Positions 11,814-22,736 of a stretch of DNA of 64,000 nucleotides are shown in pieces (positions within the stretch are counted from its first letter, which is position 1; each line of letters starts with the position of its first letter). The DNA is from Mercenaria mercenaria (taxonomy: Eukaryota > Mollusca > Bivalvia > Venerida > Veneridae): positions 16,448,001 to 16,512,000 of the forward strand of contig NC_069373.1 in assembly GCF_021730395.1 (NCBI RefSeq). The letters are read 5' to 3'. The position numbers were made by a program, and so were the translations under genes. The notes beneath the pieces are model-generated. The model had not been told where the DNA came from and made no database searches. It saw only the letters and a list, made by a program, of their open reading frames with translations.

Positions 11814-11976
11814 GAGTGATGCTGTGTAAACATGTTTTACCTCGAATGACCACAATAACTACACAAATACTTTATATACATAACCAATAATACGCATGAA
11901 TACCCAGAAGTACAGCTGTGCTGTGCACAGTGTACGAAAATCTTAATTCAAATAACAAGAACGACGATAAATACAT
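11814..11976 (-). repeat. Terminal direct repeat of the DIRS element (5' copy)
   Basis: Direct copy of 7344-7506. The gag-like region begins right at its inner edge. Confidence 0.85.
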
Positions 11977-11984
11977 ACAAGATC

Positions 11985-12058
11985 ACTGAAAAATTGTTGA
12001 AAAAGACGTTAAACCCGAAGACACACACACGCACGCACGCACGCACGTGCGCGCACAT
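11985..12058 (+). repeat. SINE tail remnant and (CACG)n/(CA)n microsatellite
   Basis: GTTGAAAAAGACGTTAAACC resembles the 3' tail of the SINEs at 12811 and 61592. An ACACACAC / GCACGCACGCACG microsatellite follows it. Confidence 0.45.
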
Positions 12059-12810
12059 GCACTAAATTCTGATAGTACACTGACATCTTACACGTAAGTC
12101 ACTACTTCCGTTTTATCTAGGCACTAACAGTGTACTAGATGTTATAAGTCTCATCTTTGGAACTTTGTCACTGAATTTGCAACTCTAACTTATAGTGCCG
12201 CCACAAGTCCTTTTTGGAAAGTACGCATAACAGTACGTACATGGGGCATTTTCGCTGGGATCTATCTTCTGTTGGTCACGTGGACGATATGTAACTGCTA
12301 ATGTCCGGTATTAATGACTTTAGTATTATGCAAGCGGTTCCCAACGTTTCTGATTTTTTTCGTGTAGTACCATCTTTCTATTCCTGTCTTCTTCGGTCAT
12401 GTATTTTATAACATCATATTCCTCTCTTTGTTTAGCTACTAAATGTTTAGTTAGCTTAGGTTGTGGTTTTTAACAAAACATAAAGATGTACCTCTTATCA
12501 TAACGACGTTGTGTGCCATTGTTTGTCTTTGGTACGTGTATTCCATTTTCACTTTAGAGTTGAACTTTCGTTTCAAACGACTGCTCTTTTTTCGATTCCA
12601 CTTGGATTGTGGTAAGATGGGCGTGTGTGTTATATCTTTCAATATCTGTCGTTTCGCTGTAGGGTGCTTATCTCCTTTACTGCAAGTGTTTATGTATAGA
12701 TATTTTAAAATTTAGAGTAATCTTCCTGCTTCTGGGACAACAATTCGAAAAGTCGAGCATCGGCTGTCTTACGGACAGCTCTTGTTCTATGCCTACTTGT
12801 CTGTATGATT
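12059..12810. other. Unassigned DNA
   Basis: No recognisable gene. The open frame of 84 codons near 12461-12715 has no motif and biased hydrophobic content; it is not supported as a gene. Confidence 0.5.
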
Positions 12811-13085
12811 TGTGTTGGGTTTAACGGCGCTTTTCAACATGGTTTCAGTTATATAACGGTTGGCAGTCAACCTAACCAGCATTCCTGGATTCTGTACCAG
12901 TAGAAACGTTGTCCGCAAGAAACTGCCAACTTCCCCACATGAATCAGAGATGGAGGAAGAATGATTTCAGACACAATGTCTTTTATCAAATCGTCACACA
13001 GAACATACGCCTCTCCCGGGGATCGAATTCACGGGCCCGACATCCGTAGACATGTGCTCTCCTACTGAGCTAAGCGGAAGGGAGC
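12811..13085 (-). mobile_element. tRNA-derived SINE (copy 1)
   Basis: On the minus strand the head has an A box (TAGCTCAGTAGGAGAG) and a B box (ATTCGATCCC). It is followed by a body with TGTCTGAAATCATTC and CATGTGGGGAAGTTGGC, and a tail GCGCCGTTAAACCCAA. The body matches the SINE at 61592-61858 over its whole length, which defines a family. The head lies at the high coordinate, so transcription by RNA polymerase III would run leftward. Confidence 0.8.
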
Positions 13086-13439
13086 ATTGTCTATATTTTA
13101 GGCATGTATACTAAATTTTAGCATCAACATATCAGTAAATTTCGAAGAAATTAGTATAATAAGGAAAATAACACTTTGTGTGCATAAAATTCCTTGAAAA
13201 ACCTGTTAACAGAATAAATACTGGAAAATAAGTATATATATTGGAATGAACGTAGGAAATATACAGACATATTTCACTAGACAAGTGTCATTCAAAAAAA
13301 GGAATGCAAATAAAAAAATCTGTAAATAAAATTAATAAAATATAGAATCAGAAGTACAGTGTCAAAGTCTTTATCACAAAAGTATAACATTTTTGGATTC
13401 GAAACACCGAAGTGCGGTCGAAAAATTAAGTATAAGCTA

Positions 13440-13795
13440 ACTTTGATTCATGACTTTCAAAGCATATATCAGCACAATCTGTAAGAAGATCCGTTGGAAG
13501 CATAGAATGCAACGAAACAAAATCATAGCAGACTCGCTTCGAGTCTGTTCATGAGAGGTAGTGGAAAGAGCAACACCCCTCACGTCCACAGGCATAAATG
13601 GAACTCTATTACCTATGAACATTGAGTGGACTCCATGATCCCAAAGGACCAGAAAATATAACAACACTGAATTTACTGAAGTCATTTTATACGTTTGGTT
13701 AAACAGCACCACTCTATGAAACATTGATCGTCTAAGAGGTGGTCTTTGATCGGGGTCAATTAAACACTTCCTAACTGAAAATATATATGTCATGA
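13440..13795. repeat. Old dispersed repeat (family also at 34320-34640 and 39660-39900)
   Basis: Shares blocks such as AAGATCCGTT, TGAGTGGACTCCA, ATGATCCCAAAGGACCA and ATAACAACACTGA with the two other places in the same relative order. Identity is low and patchy. No ends or coding region were identified. Confidence 0.45.
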
Positions 13796-15225
13796 TTTTG
13801 GTAGAACTGTATGGTGTTGCATTAGATTAGTACCATTTTTAACATCTACATATAATAAGGGAATTGACATGTCACACAGGTGTCAATTGCAACACATCAT
13901 TACAGAGTGTTAATTGTTTCAACAAAGAACTAGATAGGTGGCCAAAACCAGTGTATGAAATATTGCAGACTCTCACTTATACATATTGTTCATGACATTT
14001 CGAAATTTCTGTAAGATTATGAATCTTGTGATGTTTTTTTTTTTTCAAAATACACGTGACAGTATTAAATTTAAACACTTTTGCGAACGAAGCACGAGAC
14101 AAAAATATAAGATAATGTCAATATATGATCGTACCTAAGACGATTCAAGATATTTGATGTAAATAAATTTGTCGGAATGATAACAGTGTCACAAAAGGAC
14201 TAGAATAATAGAACAACATCATGCTTTTATATACTGATGAAAATTCAATGTGTTATTATTGACATGGAAAAATCAAAACTGCATTTTTTAAGAATTCTGC
14301 AAAATATATTTCTTTTAATTGTAACAACTTTTCAGTATGTATAAGGAGTTTCTCCGCCTAGTAGAAAGCTAAGAAAAACATTTGTTTGATATGCAGCAAC
14401 TTGAAAATGCATACGGATCTGTGATTAACTGGTACTATTTTACATAAAAAGCTTGAGAATTGTGCTAATTGTAGATAACAGATCCTTACATAGCTGTAGC
14501 TGGGGAGAGCGAGCAATAATGTCATAATGACCTAGACCACTGTTAGAGATAGCTGGATACAAGAATTAGAGTTGAGTGTTTTCCGAAACTTTTGCATGTA
14601 TTACTAGAAGAGTTCTGCAAGGTAAGTGATTAGCATCTAATATACTTTAGTATACATTGTTGACATTATTTTTCTTATAAATTGCGGCAAAGTTAAAACG
14701 CTTTTTGTATGTAAAATTGTTATTCCTTAACTTGTAACAACAAAGGAAATAAACTGACTGAAGGCTAAAGTAGAAATATATGGTGTCTTCAATCTATATA
14801 GAATGAAATTGTAGAAATCATTTCGCGATTATATAAAATCTATCTTAGCGCTTATCCTTTCAATAACATTACTTCCTTTACAAATGGATAAAATATTAAA
14901 CTGTTAATTTCATTTCTTTAAAAAGGCAGACAATTGTATTGATAAAAATATCTGAATAATACAGATAATATTATAAGTTGTTGAATTATGTTGAAATGAT
15001 AAAAACAAGCGTATATGATATACATCACTTTTGTAAAACTAGTACACAGGGATTTAAAATACTTTAGAGATTGACCGTTCTTTCCCCCACTCATTAGTAC
15101 CATTATCCCAGTATTTTATCAGTAAAATGCGAAAAATACAGTGCATGGTATGATCAAAGACAGTAACGTTGTGTAAATCAAAGGACTGAACGTACTGGAG
15201 GATCTCTGAACAACACAGATTGTAC
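13796..15225. other. Unassigned AT-rich DNA
   Basis: No gene recognised. A poly-T run lies near 14035; short frames at 14918-15245 show no family features. Confidence 0.5.
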
Positions 15226-15450
15226 AAGATTTTGACGATTAGCATTTATAAATTATCAATTAACATTAGCTATTTGACATTTAGCATTAGGAATTCAGCA
15301 TTAATCATATGGCATAAAGCATTTGGTAAGAAGCATTAAGCTTTACGTAACTGTCATTTAGCAATAAATAACAGCCATTTTGCATTAAGTTATTGGCATT
15401 TAACATTAATTATTCGGCATTTGGCATTTGACAATTAGCATTGCGCACCG
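15226..15450. repeat. Degenerate GGCATTTAGCATTA-type simple repeat
   Basis: About twenty imperfect copies of words like AGCATTA, GGCATTT and TTAGCATT spaced 7-14 bp apart, in a stretch otherwise without structure. Reads as a decayed microsatellite. Confidence 0.6.
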
Positions 15451-16185
15451 GCCTTCCATAGATTAGATTTTCTATAGATGTGGCTTTCTCCGCATGTAAA
15501 TATATGACTCTTTAATACATACTCCTCGTCAATGATTTCTCGAAACATATAATTTATCAGCCTCTGATCAGTTATCCGTAAGCTATACTATGTGTACATA
15601 TAAACTAAACTACTGCAAGTAAGGTAAGACAGAGCCCTTTGCGATATTTTGCGTGACCGATATGTATTTACAACTTTCCCGTGTCTCGCGATGCTATACT
15701 ACTATAATCGTAAATGTATTAGCCAGAATCCAAAATAGTCGTAAATATATTAGCCAATAAATCTATTTATATCTTCAGCGTTTGTTTGGTGACCTAGTTT
15801 TCGCGCATTAATATCTTACTGCAGTCAGAAAAAAAAGCAGAAATGTATATTACACTGTCTGAAAAATACGCTAAAATTTTGACGTTCGACAGCTGGAAAT
15901 ACTGTCGTGGTAAAATAATTATATTTTGATGTTTAATAAATGTATGGTATGGAACTACTTGTTTGTACCTACGGCACTACTTTTGTTCGGTCTGCAGTAA
16001 GGAAATTTCTGCATTGTTAAAATTGGATCGACTGATCCAAAAATGAACAGCTGAATTCAAATACAGATACTGTTTTGAAGATAAATGCTAATCAATAACA
16101 TATTGATCAGCATGATCTCGGAATATTATAACCAGACCTACAAAGTACAATGCTGACAAACCTGTTTCCATTACGTGTGTTAGAG
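15451..16185. other. Unassigned DNA
   Basis: Nothing recognised. Confidence 0.5.
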
Positions 16186-16420
16186 ATTCACCTGGCGGAG
16201 ATTACTTTTATTTACACTGTCCCGTGTCTTTGGAACATGTTGGGGGTAACAGTGAGGTTGGGTGCGCACCATAAACCGGTTTAAGCTCCCCAGTTTTGCC
16301 ACTGACCGTTCTAAGGCGGTGCCCCACTGTGTTCCTTTATTTGTTCGTTTTGTCCTCGTGTGTATGCTTTGTGTGTATGTGTGTGTGTGTGTGTATGTGT
16401 GCACGTCATCGTGCTAAGGG
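16186..16420 (+). repeat. Dispersed repeat (related to 39240-39500) with (TG)n
   Basis: TTTATTTACACTGTC, AAACCGGTTTAAGC and CTAAGGCGGTGCCCC are shared in order with 39235-39370, where the last block reads CCAAGGCGGTGCCCG. A GT/TGTG microsatellite follows at about 16360-16402. Confidence 0.55.
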
Positions 16421-16614
16421 TTTTGTTTTGGGGAGGCTGCAGTTTTGGAACTTGGCATTCCCTGTTTGATATTTTTCCTTGTTTTTTTGTCTTTGGAATG
16501 TATGAAACATTTGTTATGTCAGTTTACATGTGTAACGTTACAGGAAAAATATATACTTACACCAAATTGACAAGAAATTAATTCAAATTTAATTTAACTT
16601 AAATAATATTTTGC

Positions 16615-16715
16615 TTTCAATTTCACGGTGTCAATCCGTAAATGATACCTCTTAGCGCATTTTACCGTGCCCAGTTCCCCGAAGCGCAGGGCACAGGAGC
16701 CTCACGGCTCAAAAC
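16615..16715 (+). pseudogene. Decayed coding-like fragment, paralogue of 19195-19312
   Basis: Translates in one frame to FTVSIRK (stop) YLLAHFTVPSSPKRR. The minus strand at 19195-19312 gives FTMSVHNGYRVAQFTVPST followed by PKRRKRSLATKSKR. The match is better at the peptide level than at the DNA level, which suggests descent from a coding sequence. Here it holds an in-frame stop. Source protein not recognised. Confidence 0.4.
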
Positions 16716-18349
16716 AAACTAGGTTGTTTATAAAAAGGGTAAAATGACGCAAATATGATTTATTAAGTCTCTCACCATGTCTCTAGGAACTTTTGATACG
16801 TTTATTTTTGTAGTATGATATGCAATGAAGGGCAAGACAACGTTCTGTATCGAAAATAAATTGCTCAGATTACGGCTTATTATGTAAACCATGACAAATA
16901 TTTGGTTAAAGTATAGTAGTTGCAGTATAAGTATCTCTTTATACAGTATAAAAGAGTTAAAAAATTAGTTCCACGCACAGTCCTAAATGACCATTCAGAC
17001 AAGTGCTCCATAAAACGAGGAAAAAGCGTATTTGCATTTTCATAAGCACGGGAGTCCTTTTGGCAAATGTAAATTATCAAAAATATATGGCACCGGACTC
17101 CTTTGAGTTGCATGACACAGAACTCCTTTAAGCTGTAAAACACTGAGTAAGTAAACTGCCGTGTTTTGTCTGATTTTAAGACTGTGTTTAACCATAGTTT
17201 AAAGCCTATGAAACACGATATATAGAATCAGGCCTAAACTTTTTATTCTACTTCTACACTTATAAAGAAAGTTCGTACACATAATATCTTATTGGCTTGG
17301 TATGGAAAAAGTGCTAACAAACGCGTTCCTGAAAAAAAAACTGATTTTGATATGAATAGCAAGTAATTACATACTTTAAAGACGTTCTATATAAAGAGAA
17401 ATTCGTCTTACAATTCTCTAGTTTTTCTAACTCAAAAAATCTTTGCTTCGGTAGCTGTTTTCATTAATGACTTCATGTATTATACAAACGCTGTTTAGGT
17501 GTGTCCAAACTCTAACGTATACTGAAATATACGCCCTCGTCACTCTTCGAACAATATATAGATTTCTCATTCTCTAACAATACACACTGTTTTATTTTAG
17601 ATTCAGTGTAAGAAAACGGAAGCCCATTCTGTTGTTGCATAAACCAAAAAAGTAAAACTGAGAAAAATAAACAGTTTAGAACGACAAAATAGCTGTACGT
17701 AATTTAAGAAAAGAAAAATGCAAAACCCACTCAATGCATTTTATGCCAAGTATCTTAAGAAAAAAATAGCATTGAAATAACTGTTTTTCAAAAAATCACA
17801 AACTCGGAAATGTATTTTTGCTCATGGGGAAGCTGATGATATAGATCTATATTGAATCGTTCCTCTTTCAAACAGTACTTGAGTTGAGCAAATAACAAAA
17901 AACTGAGTGAACAAGTGATCATAATTATGCCTGAATACAAATTAATTGTAAATATACATATTTGTTTCCCGATTGGGAAGTAACAGTTCCGGTTCGGGAA
18001 GCTTTGAAATAAAAATATATAACAATTTTGTTATGACATTAAAAAATCTGAATGGTAGAAATTTAGATAAAGTATCTAACTTTAAATTGGCATATCTCAT
18101 TTAATGACACCATGTATACTCTTATGCACCGGACCATGTGATGAAAGCAAGTCAAAAATGATGTTTCGCTTCCCAAGTGGTCAACCAGTTACTATATTCA
18201 GTAACAAGTTTCCAGTTCGGGAAGTAGGGAATAGCCATGAATTGATTTCCCGAACGGAAGTTTCACCTACTGGTTATAATTATAATAAGTAATCCTAAAA
18301 CGAAAAAAAGGATTTTTCCCTATATACTGATACATTGAAATTTAATTTT
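16716..18349. other. Unassigned AT-rich DNA with short GTTCGGGAAG palindromes
   Basis: No gene seen. Between 17960 and 18270 the words TTCCCGA, GTTCGGGAAG and TTCCCGAACGGAAG recur in both orientations, which may be remains of a foldback element. Confidence 0.4.
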
Positions 18350-18720
18350 TGGTTGCGGGTTTATCCCGCTACCAAAGTTAAAGTGTATTTCTGACAATCA
18401 TATAGCATCTTTATTTTATTCCGAATCACATCCAAAGGATGTTCATGTGCTACACAAAATAGTCCCATTCATGAACAATGCGGATGAATTATCAATGAAC
18501 AAGCAGTTCTTATTCAACCTGTATCCACTCACACTGACCATTTAGATTATATAAGATCTATCAATGATAAGGTATTCCAGCCCATGGTTACATCACAAGC
18601 TGGGTCAGGCAGAGTTCATCTTAGATATGAGGCACATTAAATTTGTATTTGTTTCTCATTCCTGTTTAATCATAGACTGGCATTTAAACAGAAATTAAAT
18701 CTACAAAAACCCGCAACCAT
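18350..18720. repeat. Possible non-autonomous element with GGTTGCGGGTTT inverted ends
   Basis: GGTTGCGGGTTT near 18352 is mirrored by AAACCCGCAACC near 18708-18719. No convincing target duplication is visible and there is no coding region inside. Confidence 0.35.
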
Positions 18721-19124
18721 CAGACATTTCAAGGCTTTGATTTAATGGTGGGACCCATACTGTATGGGCACCAAGACTGGACGAGCACCAGTCCTGTGAT
18801 TCAACACTAATCATTTGAACACCTCAATCAGTCGACACACTAAAACAAAATAAAATTAGTGCACTTATGCACTGCGGCATGCGACTTTTCTGACGTCATC
18901 CAAGTTATGTTTATGTAACGACAGAGGAGAAACTGGCAGTTTGTCTTTAAACTATCGAATACTTCAAAACAAACCAAAAATGATAATAATAACATTGACC
19001 GAAATGTCCACAATTCTTAATATAAAATGCATATACCATCAATATTAACACACTTGTATATAGTCAGTTTAAAAGCCTTACTCATTTGGCTTATCGAGAT
19101 GCTTATGTTATGAATTTGTACCCC
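18721..19124. other. Unassigned DNA
   Basis: Nothing recognised. Confidence 0.5.
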
Positions 19125-19322
19125 TCAGCGACAGTCAATTATCACGCTGTCCCGAAACGTCCTATTATTTGGACTAGCAGTTAAGCTCACTAAACTGAAT
19201 ATTACAACTCGCTTGCTTTTAGTTGCGAGGCTCCGTTTTCTACGCTTCGGGGTACTGGGCACGGTAAATTGCGCTACGCGGTATCCGTTATGGACTGACA
19301 TCGTGAATTTGATTATTATCAC
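19125..19322 (-). pseudogene. Coding-like fragment, 65 codons, paralogue of 16615-16715
   Basis: Open frame with a basic stretch (PKRRKRSLATKSKR) and the shared segment FTMSVHNGYRVAQFTVPST. It has no obvious splice sites on either side and no family I can name. Only the similarity to 16615-16715 argues that it was once coding. Confidence 0.35.
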
Positions 19323-19766
19323 TGTTGTTGGACTCTTGTAAAGAGATGTACTGTGGTCTATAGCTAGGTAAATTATGAAATATATTTATCATATTTGTAG
19401 ATTTTTCTTTGCATATCATGTATTTTAATTTTAAATTAGACTGTCATTTGGATGGAATAAAATAATGCCTATATACATGTATTAAAAAGTCACAAAAAAT
19501 ACACATAAAAGATTATGAATATATACAATTTACAGAAATGACGAAATGTAGACTTTGATTATTTTTACTAGGAATTCTTTAAATTTCACACATTAAATGG
19601 TTTTTTTTACGATAAAGCATGACAACGCCATTATTTTATGTTGTCATTTTCTTCCCTCACTTTTTTTCGCTAGTTTGTAAATTCTAGACGTTTTAGTGTA
19701 TTTTTGTGACTTTTCAAAAATGGGTTGAAGTCGTAAAATGATCGAATTTATATGATAGCATAATTT
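19323..19766. other. Unassigned AT-rich DNA
   Basis: Nothing recognised. Confidence 0.5.
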
Positions 19767-20001
19767 GAGCCGTGCCATGAGAAAACCAACATAGTGGGTA
19801 TGCGACCAGCATGGATCCAGACCAGCCTGCGCATCCGCGCAGTCTGGTCAGGATCCATGCTGTTCGCTAACAGTTTCTCCAATCCCAATAGGCTTTAAAA
19901 GCGAACAGCATGGATCCTGACCAGACTGCGCGGATGCGCAGGCTGGTCTGGATCCATGCTGGTCGCATACCCACTATGTTGGTTTTCTCATGGCACGGCT
20001 C
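19767..20001. mobile_element. Palindromic MITE, copy 1 (GAGCCGTGCC family)
   Basis: 235 bp, almost entirely two inverted arms of about 95 bp (GAGCCGTGCCATGAGAAAAC ... GTTTTCTCATGGCACGGCTC) round a 40-bp centre GCTAACAGTTTCTCCAAT...TTAAAAGCGAAC. It is flanked on both sides by ATTT, a likely 4-bp target duplication. Nine copies occur in this window. No coding capacity. Confidence 0.9.
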
Positions 20002-20284
20002 ATTTGATTTTGTTGAAATGGTAAAAACTTATCAACAACATATTGTTGTAAGCGTAGACTAAATTCACTTGTACGTTCAGTAACTTTCAGTAACTAGCAA
20101 AAAGAACTAATGGCGGGTTAGCTGTTTTGTTCAGTATATTTTGTCAAAATATTTCGTTTATTCATGTCGAAAGATTTCTACATATAGACAGAAAGAACGT
20201 TTAGAAATTCTATGTTTCTAATCAGACAGAAAGAACAGACCGTTAATTAAAAAAAAAAAAAAAACACAAGAAAATTAAATTACT

Positions 20285-20640
20285 AATTCTTGATTCAGAA
20301 TAAATCCTGTCCTGCATGGACCGCCATCATCTTTTATAACAGTAACATTCAGCACGTGCAGACCAGATTCATTATATCGCAATATGGTGTTATGGCCGTC
20401 AAGTTGAAGGTTTAGCTCTATGCTATATTCCTCTACGTCCGGATACATATCTACACACTTGGATCGAAATTTTTCTTTCATGTTGCAGAGAAAGCAGGCT
20501 ATATTTCTGTACCTTTTAAACGTTGGATAGTTTTCTGTAAAAATAACTGGCAAATGAAAAGCTCCACAAATGTGTTGTAGCTGTTTGTCCGGCTCTTCCG
20601 GGCATGTGTAGATATCCACAGGGTCGCAACTTAGTAGAGA
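20285..20640 (-). pseudogene. Exon-like fragment of a secreted or receptor-type protein, downstream of the SMB fragment
   Basis: Open frame reading CDPVDIYTCPEEPDKQL, then FKRYRNIACFLCN, KCVDMYPDVEEYSIELN and a terminal TGFILNQELVI. The spaced cysteines and the NIACFLCN segment resemble the segment following somatomedin-B-like domains in large bivalve families of adhesion-receptor-like proteins; that likeness is from memory. A possible splice acceptor (CACTTTTCTCTACTAAG) precedes it near 20636, and a stop lies in frame upstream of that. Its 3' half is copied in inverted orientation at 20804-20956. I regard it as a gene relic. Confidence 0.45.
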
Positions 20641-20803
20641 AAAGTGGAAACTTCACAGGTCGCTCAACACGACAAAAACGAAAATGTTGCAGGTTCGGTT
20701 TGATTGAGCCTGCTCATGGACGGTAGTGGAAATGCATGCTACCGTCCACGCCCTCTAGCCCCAGATTGAGCAGAACTCAACATTTACACATGCTAAAAGT
20801 ACA

Positions 20804-20956
20804 ACGTAGAGGAATATAGCATAGAGCTAAACCTTCAACTTGACGGTCATAGCACCATATTGCGATATAATGAATCTGGTCTGCACGTGTTGAATGTTAC
20901 TGTTATAAAAGATGATGGCGGTCCATGCAGGACAGGATTTATTCTGAATCAAGAAT
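20804..20956 (+). repeat. Inverted duplicate of the exon-like fragment at 20285-20438
   Basis: 153 bp on the plus strand, matching the minus-strand exon fragment at roughly 97% by eye, starting ACGTAGAGGAATATAGCATA and ending at CTGAATCAAGAAT. The loop between the arms is 365 bp and holds a segment related to sequences at 36535-36610 and 38990-39110. High identity implies a recent event. Confidence 0.85.
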
Positions 20957-21210
20957 AAGGCCTGAACCTCTGTCCTTGGTGTATACAGCTAGTTGCATGT
21001 ACAATCTACTTGTCGACATGATTCGCTGGAACAGAGTATAGTGATTATCGTAATTGTAGATAAACTTCGATGACGCACAAAACATGATCACTCTCCAGAC
21101 GCTAAATTTACTTCCAACGTGCCCACCTTCGTTACACTGGAAACAATTTACATTTTTGTATATTTTTGTACGTTTTGTTGGTTCTAAATGACGTCACAGG
21201 GATGTTAAGG

Positions 21211-21495
21211 TCAGGGTCGTTTTTGCTGTTCAAAACGAAAGTCATTCGTAATAGCCTTTGCTTCCACACAAGCAATAAGTCCTTGTGAGTCACGTGGTGA
21301 ATCCCTATTTTCCAGTAGCTCCTTAGTAATTGTAGAGTTCAAATTATTCAGTCGGTTGGACAAATCTGCAATACTATTTGACAGTGTGTCGCTTATCATA
21401 TCAGCAAGCCGGAAATCTGGACAACATGTCCCCAGTTCCTTACAGTCATTGTCACATAAACAGCTTTTACAACACGTCGCAACAGACGACACCAA
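21211..21495 (-). pseudogene. Fragment with somatomedin-B-like cysteine cluster
   Basis: The open frame has CCKSCLC followed by DNDCKELGTCCPDF, the cysteine spacing of a somatomedin-B-like domain, then LADMISDTLSNSIADLSNRL and a C-terminal segment with ACVEAKAITNDFRF. It starts without ATG in this frame and has no clear splice donor before its stop. It lies 5' of the exon-like fragment at 20285-20640 on the same strand, in the order expected for SMB-headed receptor-like proteins of bivalves. The gene as a whole looks decayed or only partly covered. Confidence 0.45.
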
Positions 21496-21817
21496 ACTCG
21501 CATTGTTTTGAGATTTGATAGTGCAAAGTGAAACAGTGATCCAATTGCAATTCCAACAGGTTAATCAACGAATTATTTCCGCCAAGCCGTGTTCCAATTA
21601 CAAAAAGGGTAGATATATATTTGAGAAAATGTGCGCATTATTTTTAAAAATACATGATACCTCAATAAACAAAATCTACCTGGTCTTCTATGAAAAGGCG
21701 TTTAAGTCATGATTTTATAATGCAATGTTTCAAGCACTTCAATTTTGGACAGTCGTTCATGAAATGGATAGAACTCTTTTATAGCGATATCAACAGTCTA
21801 ATCATTAATAATGGTTT

Positions 21818-22469
21818 TTAGCTCACCAGAGCATAAAGTGCTCAAGATGAGCTAGTGTGAGCGGTCATTGTCCGGCTTCGTGCGGTGTCCGTCGTGCGTC
21901 GTGCGTCAACATTTGCCTTGTTAACACTCTAGAGGCTACATTTGTGACCCAATCTTTATGAAACTTGGTCAAAATGTTTGTCTTGATGATCTCTAAGTCA
22001 GGTTGGAAACTGGAGCATGTGGGTTTAAAAATTAGGTCACTAGGCCAGATTAAAGGAAAATCTTGTTAACACTCTAGAGTCCACAGTTTAAGTATGAAAC
22101 TTGTGAGAATTGGTCAGAATATTTGTCTGGATGATCTCTAGACTAAATTTGAATCTGCGTCATGTGGGTTTAAAAACTAGGTCATCCGGTCAAATCAAAT
22201 GAAAAGCTTGTTAACATTCTAGAGGCCATATTTATGACCCTATCTTCGTGAAACTTGGTCAGAATGTTTGTCTTGATAATTCCTAGGCAAAGATTGAAAC
22301 TGGGTTATGTGAGATCAAAAACTAGGTCAACTGCTCAAATCAAAGAAAAAACTGGTAAACATTCTAGAGGCCGCATTTATGACCCTATCTTCATGAAACA
22401 TGGTCAGAATATTTATCTTGATGATCCCTTGGACAAGTTCAAATCTGGGTCATGTGGGATCAAAAACAT
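21818..22469 (+). mobile_element. Tandem-repeat non-autonomous element, CTTGTTAACACTCTAGAGGC family, 3' truncated
   Basis: Starts TTAGCTCACCAGAGC with the usual hairpin and GTCCGTCGTGCGTCGTGCG stretch, then about four units of 145 bp with CTTGTTAACACTCTAGAGGC and GATGATCTCTAGG. The array stops abruptly at GTGGGATCAAAAAC, where a LINE 3' end begins, so the closing sequence has been lost. Confidence 0.75.
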
Positions 22470-22736
22470 GGAGCGCCAACACGTACAGGCTTTATGGAAT
22501 AAACTTGATAATTTCTTCCAGACTAGAAATATCGCACATACAGTCAATTTTGAAGATGTCTGTTTCGGTTGTGAAGGAAATGCTAAAATGAAAAGCTCAT
22601 TAAATTTTATTATTATATTAATATACAAATTTATCATTTTCATAATGAACTATAGGAAGACAATTCCAAATTTCAAACATTTTCTTGATTATTTATATTT
22701 GATATATCTTTGGAAAAAGGAACAGCTTAAATGAAA
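22470..22736 (+). mobile_element. 5'-truncated LINE, extreme C-terminus of ORF2
   Basis: The frame ends in WNKLDNFFQTRNIAHTVNF, then EDVCFGCEGNAK, SLNFIIILIYKFIIFIMNYR and KTIPNFKHFLDYL. This is the pattern of the C-terminal tail of bivalve LINE ORF2 proteins (an aliphatic helix, then a K-P-x-F segment). It begins right where a tandem-repeat element breaks off at 22469. The 3' end of the insertion is not clear. The family call rests on remembered pattern only. Confidence 0.5.

Larger units (their letters stand above)
7344..11976 (-). mobile_element. DIRS-order (Ngaro-like) tyrosine-recombinase retrotransposon, fossil
   Basis: A 4.6-kb minus-strand element bounded by 163-bp direct repeats. 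In transcription order it has a gag-like part ending in a CCHC zinc knuckle (about 11810-10900), a reverse transcriptase (about 10790-9800), an RNase H part (about 9750-9090) and a tyrosine recombinase (about 8720-7710). There is no DDE integrase and no aspartic protease. The RT plus tyrosine recombinase pairing is the hallmark of the DIRS order; direct rather than inverted ends and the FLDDG form of the RT box favour Ngaro or PAT over DIRS1. The terminal repeats differ at only about three positions, so the insertion is young. The coding part is not whole and has several breaks, so it is probably not autonomous. Confidence 0.85.

Noticed and set aside
22255-22469. N-terminal half of a 159-codon frame
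   Set aside because: This part is translated tandem repeat; only the part after 22470 resembles a LINE protein.
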